DNA of 64,000 nucleotides, taken from NCBI GenBank assembly GCA_030813035.1, contig JAUSTV010000014.1. One strand, given 5' to 3'. Under the pieces are notes generated by a model that was not told the origin of the DNA, made no database searches, and saw only the letters and a list, made by a program, of their open reading frames with translations. The translations under genes and the position numbers were made by a program. Positions 60,117 through 64,000 of the stretch are shown here, piece after piece. Position 1 is the stretch's first letter, and each line of letters begins with the position of its first letter. The stretch is from Bacillus_BA fengqiuensis (GTDB lineage: Bacteria; Bacillota; Bacilli; Bacillales; Bacillaceae_H).

Positions 60117-60317
60117 ATGATTCATCTTACATGGAAAGACCGCGAAACTGTTAAGACCGTGAAGTGCGTACATACGAATGCAGAAAAATACATGGTTAAC
60201 AATGCATTGACTGCTGGTAAAACATATGAAGTAAAAAATGAAACAGAAGAATTTTATTTCGTTGTAGACAATACCGGTCATGTAGGCGGTTATTACAAAG
60301 ATTATTTTGAGGCGTAA
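60117..60317 (+). CDS. small DUF6501-like protein
   Basis: 66 residues; ATG 60117 follows AAAGGAGGTAAGAGG. MIHLTWKDRETVKTVKCVHT starts a compact beta-rich fold that continues KTYEVKNETEEFYFVVDNTGHVGGYYKDYFE. Similar proteins are common single-gene units in Bacillus, without known function. A terminator follows at 60326. Confidence 0.75.
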   Translation: MIHLTWKDRETVKTVKCVHTNAEKYMVNNALTAGKTYEVKNETEEFYFVVDNTGHVGGYYKDYFEA

Positions 60318-60325
60318 TAATGGAA

Positions 60326-60355
60326 ATAGCCCGCTGAATAAGCGGGTTATTTTTA
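60326..60355 (+). terminator. intrinsic terminator
   Basis: ATAGCCCGCT and AGCGGGTTATTTTT after the small gene. The stretch from here to the 5S gene (60356-60690) holds two promoters. Confidence 0.85.
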
Positions 60356-60466
60356 TGGAAAAAAAACCCGTTAAAAAAAGACTTCACAAAGTGATTTAAA
60401 TGGATTATGATGAGAAAGCTGTTTTTTTGTTTATCGCAATTTCGTCATGTTTTGTCGAAAAAAATA

Positions 60467-60505
60467 TTCGCAGATATTGACTTCTGCGAAGTAATGCGAT
60501 ATGAT
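60467..60505 (+). promoter_or_regulatory. stable-RNA promoter 1 with -35 palindrome
   Basis: TTGACT (60477-60482), 17 bases and TATGAT (60500-60505). The -35 box lies in the gap of a perfect inverted repeat, TTCGCAGA (60467-60474) and TCTGCGAA (60483-60490). The same layout recurs at 61420, 61902 and 63041. Confidence 0.82.
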
Positions 60506-60558
60506 AATGCGTGTTGTTGAAAACGAGATTCAATGATGATGATTGAATTAAAAAGTTG

Positions 60559-60588
60559 TTGACTTTTGATTCGAATAAATGATATTAT
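60559..60588 (+). promoter_or_regulatory. second promoter of the 5S/tRNA operon
   Basis: TTGACT (60559-60564), 18 bases and TATTAT (60583-60588), about 100 bases before the 5S gene. It lacks the palindrome, so the operon has a tandem P1/P2 arrangement as in rRNA operons. Confidence 0.65.
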
Positions 60589-60690
60589 GTAAAAGTTTCT
60601 TTTTTGACTTGATAGAAAATTCTGAAGTGATTGAAAATATCATTCTTCTTGGAATGTTCACATAGAGTTATCATTTTGCAAATTATCTTG

Positions 60691-60806
60691 TCTGGTGATA
60701 ATGGCAGAGAGGTCACACCCGTTTCCATGCCGAACACGGAAGTTAAGCTCTCTAGCGCCGATGGTAGTTGAGGGATTCCCTCTGCGAGAGTAGGACATTG
60801 CCAGTC
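60691..60806 (+). rRNA. rrf: 5S ribosomal RNA
   Basis: About 116 bases beginning TCTGGTGATAATGGCAGAG with GGTCACACCCGTTTCCATGC, CGAACACGGAAGTTAAGCTC and GAGAGTAGGACATTGCCAG. Both ends pair (CTGGTGATAATGGCAGAG with CTCTGCGAG...ATTGCCAG). No 16S or 23S gene precedes it in the window; promoters lie directly upstream, so this is a stand-alone 5S copy. Confidence 0.95.
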
Positions 60807-60811
60807 GTTAT

Positions 60812-60883
60812 GGCCCGTTGGTCAAGCGGTTAAGACACCGCCCTTTCACGGCGGTAACACGGGTTCGAATCCCGTACGGGTCA
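60812..60883 (+). tRNA. tRNA-Glu (TTC)
   Basis: 72 bases, GGCCCGTTGGTCAAGCGGTT start, anticodon loop CCTTTCACGG with TTC, TTCGAAT T-loop; acceptor pairs GGCCCGT with ACGGGTC. CCA is not encoded. Confidence 0.96.
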
Positions 60884-60910
60884 TCATTTACAGGTCAAAA
60901 CCTGTAATGC

Positions 60911-60986
60911 GGAGGATTAGCTCAGCTGGGAGAGCACCTGCCTTACAAGCAGGGGGTCGGCGGTTCGATCCCGTCATCCTCCACCA
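60911..60986 (+). tRNA. tRNA-Val (TAC)
   Basis: 76 bases, GGAGGATTAGCTCAGCTGGG, anticodon loop CCTTACAAG with TAC, CCA encoded. Confidence 0.97.
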
Positions 60987-60994
60987 TTGAAGAA

Positions 60995-61168
60995 AAAGCG
61001 GAGAAAGCCGTATTTCGATTAAGAACAGCCACGTCCTGTAGCTAACATCGAAATTCTCGTCATCCTGACTCTTGCCGATAGGATGTTGGAGCTTCTGGCG
61101 GAAGAGACGATAGTCTCAACAGAAGAAGCGAAACAGCCGTACGGTTTGGCTTTCGCAACTAGACAATC
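60995..61168 (+). ncRNA. Bacillaceae-1 type RNA in tRNA spacer
   Basis: This 190-base spacer folds on itself (AAAGCC near 61006 with GGCTTT near 61154; TTTCGAT with ATCGAAA). Two small hairpins have loops GUCCU (AGCCAC-GUCCU-GUAGCU) and AUCCU (GUC-AUCCU-GAC). Two RUCCU terminal loops and proximity to rRNA/tRNA operons are the published hallmarks of the Bacillaceae-1 RNA motif. Function unknown. Confidence 0.65.
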
Positions 61169-61177
61169 GCTAAATAT

Positions 61178-61254
<77 letters not shown>

Positions 61255-61279
61255 TTTTAAGAAAAGCAATTTGATTTTT

Positions 61280-61356
<77 letters not shown>

Positions 61357-61419
61357 TTTGCTGATTGATTGCATATAGTGTAGAATAGATAAAAATTACA
61401 TTTTTAATTTATTAAATAC

Positions 61420-61458
61420 TTCGCAGAACTTTACTTCTGAGAATGAATATGATATAGT
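61420..61458 (+). promoter_or_regulatory. internal tRNA promoter 2 with -35 palindrome
   Basis: TTTACT (61430-61435), 17 bases and TATAGT (61453-61458), inside TTCGCAGA (61420-61427) and TCTGAGAA (61436-61443). Confidence 0.75.
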
Positions 61459-61503
61459 TGAGATGTTGAGGATGAATTCCATCTGACACTCGATTTACAT
61501 TAA

Positions 61504-61578
61504 GGCGGCATAGCCAAGTGGTAAGGCCAAGGTCTGCAAAACCTTTATTCACCGGTTCGAATCCGGTTGCCGCCTCCA
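61504..61578 (+). tRNA. tRNA-Cys (GCA)
   Basis: 75 bases, GGCGGCATAGCCAAGTGGTA, anticodon loop GTCTGCAAAAC with GCA, ending GCCGCCTCCA with CCA encoded. Confidence 0.96.
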
Positions 61579-61597
61579 AAAATAAAAGTTATCATAA

Positions 61598-61674
61598 CGG
61601 GGAGTAGCTCAGCTTGGTAGAGCACTTGGTTTGGGACCAAGGGGTCGCAGGTTCGAATCCTGTCTTCCCGACCA
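61598..61674 (+). tRNA. tRNA-Pro (TGG)
   Basis: 77 bases, CGGGGAGTAGCTCAGCTTGG, anticodon loop GTTTGGGAC with TGG, CCA encoded. It reads all four proline codons, including the CCU suggested as specifier in the proBA T-box. Confidence 0.97.
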
Positions 61675-61692
61675 GAATGTTTATAAAGTCAT

Positions 61693-61765
61693 GGGGCCTT
61701 AGCTCAGCTGGGAGAGCGCCTGCCTTGCACGCAGGAGGTCAGCGGTTCGATCCCGCTAGGCTCCA
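61693..61765 (+). tRNA. tRNA-Ala (TGC)
   Basis: 73 bases, GGGGCCTTAGCTCAGCTGGG, anticodon loop CCTTGCACG with TGC; only the discriminator A follows GGCTCC, so CCA is added later. Confidence 0.96.
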
Positions 61766-61768
61766 TAT

Positions 61769-61842
61769 GCGGGTGTAGTTTAATGGTAAAACCTCAGCCT
61801 TCCAAGCTGATGTCGTGGGTTCGATTCCCATCACCCGCTCCA
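61769..61842 (+). tRNA. tRNA-Gly (TCC)
   Basis: 74 bases, GCGGGTGTAGTTTAATGGTA, anticodon loop CCTTCCAAG with TCC, CCA encoded. Confidence 0.96.
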
Positions 61843-61901
61843 TATATCGCATTTAATTAGTTTGTGGAAAAATTTACATGAACTTTTTTTATAACAAAAA
61901 C

Positions 61902-61940
61902 TTCGCAGAACTTGATTTCTGAGAATAAAAATGATAAGAT
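61902..61940 (+). promoter_or_regulatory. internal tRNA promoter 3 with -35 palindrome
   Basis: TTGATT (61912-61917), 17 bases and TAAGAT (61935-61940), inside TTCGCAGA (61902-61909) and TCTGAGAA (61918-61925). Confidence 0.75.
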
Positions 61941-61967
61941 GATTCATGTAAGCCACAGATATTATAC

Positions 61968-62050
<83 letters not shown>

Positions 62051-62224
62051 CTTATAAAGAAAAGCGAAGGCGACTTTTCAATCTTGAGAGGCGTTGGAGC
62101 TTCTGATTGGGAAACCGTTCTTTGGTTTCATAGGCAGAAGTGAAACGACCGAAAGATTAGGAGCCGTAGCTAGCCACCAAGAAAAGTGGACAAATTCCGC
62201 TATAAGCTTTATAACTTAAATGAT
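62051..62224 (+). other. 174-base tRNA spacer of unknown role
   Basis: The spacer shares the exact 13-mer GTTGGAGCTTCTG (62093-62105) with the Bacillaceae-1-like spacer (61085-61097), then a CAGAAG...GAAAC pattern. Stems such as GGAAACC/GGTTTC are visible. No RUCCU loops, tRNA or reading frame found. Confidence 0.4.
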
Positions 62225-62299
62225 GGCGGTTGTGGCGAAGTGGTTAACGCACCAGATTGTGGCTCTGGCATTCGTGGGTTCGATTCCCATCAATCGCCC
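62225..62299 (+). tRNA. tRNA-His (GTG)
   Basis: GGCGGTTGTGGCGAAGTGGT start, anticodon loop GATTGTGGC with GTG; acceptor GGCGGTT pairs with AATCGCC. CCA not encoded. Confidence 0.95.
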
Positions 62300-62312
62300 T
62301 TTTTTACAACTC

Positions 62313-62720
62313 TATACAAAACCGGAGAGAATCGCGCAGATTTCGATCTGTGAGGAAAGTCCGTGCTCGCACAGACTGAGATGTCTGTAGTGTTCGTGCC
62401 TGGCGAAACGATAAGTCAGGGCAGCTTGATTGAACATCAGGCTGACGGCAGGGAAAACACCTAAGTCCGTTGGATATGGTGTGAATACCTTGAAAGTGCC
62501 ACAGTGACGGAGCTTCGAGGGAAACCTTGAAGGTGGAACGAGGTAAACCCCACGAGCGAGAAACCCAAACAATGGTAGGGGAAGTGTCTTGAGGGAATAC
62601 AACCAATATAGACACCATCGCTTTCATGCGGTGAGATAGATGATTCTCCACCTTGTACGAGAAGTGCGCTTCGTTTGCAGTACATGGTGAACAAAACGCG
62701 GCTTATGAGGTTTTGTATAC
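62313..62720 (+). ncRNA. rnpB: RNase P RNA, type B
   Basis: About 405 bases. TATACAAAACC at the 5' end pairs with GGTTTTGTATA at the 3' end (P1). CTGTGAGGAAAGTCCGTGCT (CR-I), AACGATAAGTCAGGGCAG, GGTAAACCCCACGAGCGAGA (CR-IV) and GCGGCTTATG (CR-V) are the conserved catalytic-core strings. It is the ribozyme that matures tRNA 5' ends. Its place inside a tRNA array, 14 bases after tRNA-His and 6 before tRNA-Ser, is unusual. Confidence 0.96.
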
Positions 62721-62725
62721 CCAAT

Positions 62726-62817
62726 GGAACAGTACCCAAGAGGCTGTAAGGGGCTCCCCTGCTAAGGGAGTAGGTCGGGTAACCGGCGCGAGGGTTCGAA
62801 TCCCTCCTGTTCCGCCA
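62726..62817 (+). tRNA. tRNA-Ser (GCT)
   Basis: 92 bases with long variable arm, GGAACAGTACCCAAGAGGCT start, anticodon loop CCTGCTAAG with GCT, ending TGTTCCGCCA. Confidence 0.96.
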
Positions 62818-62872
62818 TATGAATAAAATTGCTGATTACAGTTATAATAGTAAATGTTATCTTCATAATCAT

Positions 62873-62944
62873 TGGGCTATAGCCAAGCGGTAAGGCAACG
62901 GACTTTGACTCCGTCATGCGTTGGTTCGAATCCAGCTAGCCCAG
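62873..62944 (+). tRNA. tRNA-Gln (TTG)
   Basis: 72 bases, TGGGCTATAGCCAAGCGGTA start, anticodon loop CTTTGACT with TTG, acceptor TGGGCTA with TAGCCCA. Confidence 0.96.
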
Positions 62945-62946
62945 TC

Positions 62947-63028
62947 AAATAGTCCAACGGTAAAACTACGAAAGGGTCAGGGCAGGAATGCAGCAGCCAT
63001 CAGTAGTCGAGCCGTGTGGGCTATTTTT
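62947..63028 (+). ncRNA. mini SRP-like RNA ending the tRNA array
   Basis: An 80-base hairpin RNA. Its tip reads GGUCAGG-GCA-GGAA-UGC-AGCAGCC, which matches SRP RNA helix 8 (E. coli GGUCAGG-UCC-GGAA-GGA-AGCAGCC) including the GGAA tetraloop and the CAGG/AGCAG asymmetric loop that binds Ffh; the three apical pairs differ but still pair. Below it, ACUAC/GUAGU and a 14-bp basal helix AAAUAGUCCAACGG / CCGU...GGGCUAUUU end in a U-run. Bacillus normally uses a 270-base SRP RNA encoded elsewhere, so this looks like an extra, minimal copy. Confidence 0.7.
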
Positions 63029-63040
63029 ATTATCATCTAT

Positions 63041-63079
63041 TTCGCTGTTTTTGATTTCTGTGAATAGTGCTGATATAGT
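63041..63079 (+). promoter_or_regulatory. recombinase promoter with -35 palindrome
   Basis: TTGATT (63051-63056), 17 bases and TATAGT (63074-63079). TTCGCTGT (63041-63048) and TCTGTGAA (63057-63064) repeat the layout of the three tRNA promoters. Confidence 0.72.
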
Positions 63080-63115
63080 GAATATAGAATAACCGTAAGA
63101 ATGGGGGAATATAAA

Positions 63116-63967
63116 GTGGAAAATAGTGACGGAGGAAGTGCCTCCATTATAGAACCATTTTGTGATTGGTTGAAAAAGCAACAAAAAACTGAAAATACAA
63201 TTAAGACATACAGCGGAGTGCTGAATGCTTTCTATAAGTGGATGATTTCACGAGACATATCGATTGAAATGCTGACAAAAGACCATATTGAAGCGTATCT
63301 CCATGAGATGGAAGCGGAGGGGAAAAGTGCAGCTACGATTGGAAAAGCTTTGGCTGCATTGAGTATATTCGTTCGTTTTATGGGGAAGCCCCACCTTGTC
63401 CAAGATGTGCATTCTCTTGCTGTCCCGTCTGCTGAAGACAATGTTCCGGATGGGTTAAAAAGAGAAGAGCGGGACCGGTTGCTTCAGGCGGTAAAAAAAG
63501 AAGGAAATCTTCGTGATATTGCCATTGTCTATGTTTTGCTCCATACAGGTATACGTGTTTCCGAGCTTTGCCAATTAAATCATAATGATGTTATCCAGCG
63601 TAGGGCTGGCAACGCCTTGGCCATTAGAGAATCAAACGGGAAAATCAAAAGAATGATTCCTCTTTCGACAGGTGCAAGCGAGCATTTAAATCGTTACCGT
63701 TCTAAGGAAAAGGTTCAAAAAGACGCTTTATTTATATCGAGTGTCGGGCAGCGTATATCAACGCGGGCTGTGCAGTATATGCTGAAAAAATATGGTGTAA
63801 ATCCGCACAAACTGCGCCATACGTTTTGCTATGAGTTGATTCAAAAAGGGGTGGACCTGGCCACGGTTGCGCAACTGGCTGGCCATTCAGATATCAATGT
63901 AACAAAACGCTATATTCAAATGACTTCCAATACTTTGGAAGAAGCGATCGATCGTGCGTTTGCATAA
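63116..63967 (+). CDS. tyrosine site-specific recombinase (XerC/XerD-like)
   Basis: 283 residues from a GTG at 63116, eight bases after GGGGGA; ATG 63101 lacks a site. Residues 1-95 are a SAM-like core-binding domain (NTIKTYSGVLNAFYKWM). The catalytic domain has R in HTGIRVSELCQL, HKLRHTF (H-x-x-R), GHSDINVT (second His) and the nucleophile Tyr in KRYIQM. Length and motifs fit XerC/XerD-type or small integrases. Its place against a tRNA array and the SRP-like RNA raises the possibility of an integrated element, but no attachment repeat is visible within the window. A terminator starts at 63975. Confidence 0.92.
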   Translation: MENSDGGSASIIEPFCDWLKKQQKTENTIKTYSGVLNAFYKWMISRDISIEMLTKDHIEAYLHEMEAEGKSAATIGKALAALSIFVRFMGKPHLVQDVHSLAVPSAEDNVPDGLKREERDRLLQAVKKEGNLRDIAIVYVLLHTGIRVSELCQLNHNDVIQRRAGNALAIRESNGKIKRMIPLSTGASEHLNRYRSKEKVQKDALFISSVGQRISTRAVQYMLKKYGVNPHKLRHTFCYELIQKGVDLATVAQLAGHSDINVTKRYIQMTSNTLEEAIDRAFA

Positions 63968-63974
63968 AATAAAA

Positions 63975-64000
63975 CAAGGAGAGTCGCTTGGACTCTCCTT
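63975..64000 (+). terminator. terminator after recombinase (cut by window end)
   Basis: AAGGAGAGTC and GACTCTCCTT form a stem at the last bases of the window. Confidence 0.75.

Overview
The window is chromosome of a low-to-moderate GC, endospore-forming member of the Bacillaceae. This rests on the gene set: rocA/rocD/glutamate dehydrogenase, Hpr/ScoC-type MarR regulator, SR1P with CcpN boxes, YojN/YojO pair, intracellular subtilisin, YteA and YkvS-type proteins, sporulation-kinase-type histidine kinase, T-box proBA, TPP-controlled thiM, Zur-boxed zinc-free L33, and B-type RNase P RNA. I see no prophage, insertion sequence, transposase or CRISPR array. Many real starts lie downstream of the longest open frame; I placed them from Shine-Dalgarno sequences.

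Layout. 1-7.4 kb is a nitrogen block: the end of rocA, rocD, NAD-glutamate dehydrogenase, a PAP2/haloperoxidase-like enzyme, a RocC/RocE-type permease behind a textbook sigma-54 promoter with upstream palindromes, and a type I glutamine synthetase with its own sigma-A promoter and no glnR. 7.5-20.3 kb holds mostly single-gene housekeeping and stress functions (YteA-like, VOC and SRPBCC proteins, LysE exporter, MFS, hydrolase, manganese catalase, a secreted unknown, aspartokinase, CutC, DinB, a membrane protein). 20.5-24.5 kb is a GlcD-type flavoenzyme divergent from a GntR/FCD regulator and a RocB-type M20 peptidase, with two copies of one operator. 24.7-33.6 kb has a Gln-rich coiled-coil protein, Hpr, a MerR-headed repeat protein, thiM, the intracellular protease, several tiny genes and the SR1 locus. 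33.7-48.8 kb carries a MocR regulator with its EamA exporter, hydrolases, a 6S-like RNA, rpmG under Zur, copC-copD, yojN-yojO and small unknowns.

49-55 kb joins a complete amino-acid ABC importer to a four-gene flavin/iron-sulfur amine oxidase operon, so an imported amino compound is probably oxidised by a membrane-linked dehydrogenase. 55.7-60.4 kb has a PAS histidine kinase and proBA with a T-box. 60.4-64 kb is a stable-RNA array: one lone 5S rRNA, twelve tRNAs, RNase P RNA, a Bacillaceae-1 type RNA and an 80-nt SRP-like RNA, ending in a tyrosine recombinase gene.

The least explained signals are in that last region. A mini SRP RNA with a covarying helix-8 tip ends the array. Four promoters there (5S/tRNA, two internal tRNA promoters and the recombinase) carry the same inverted repeat, TTCGCAGA-N8-TCTGNGAA, across the -35 box. 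Elsewhere, a composite hairpin repeat (three composite copies, three solo halves) and a second dispersed repeat are scattered between genes, mostly at 3' ends.
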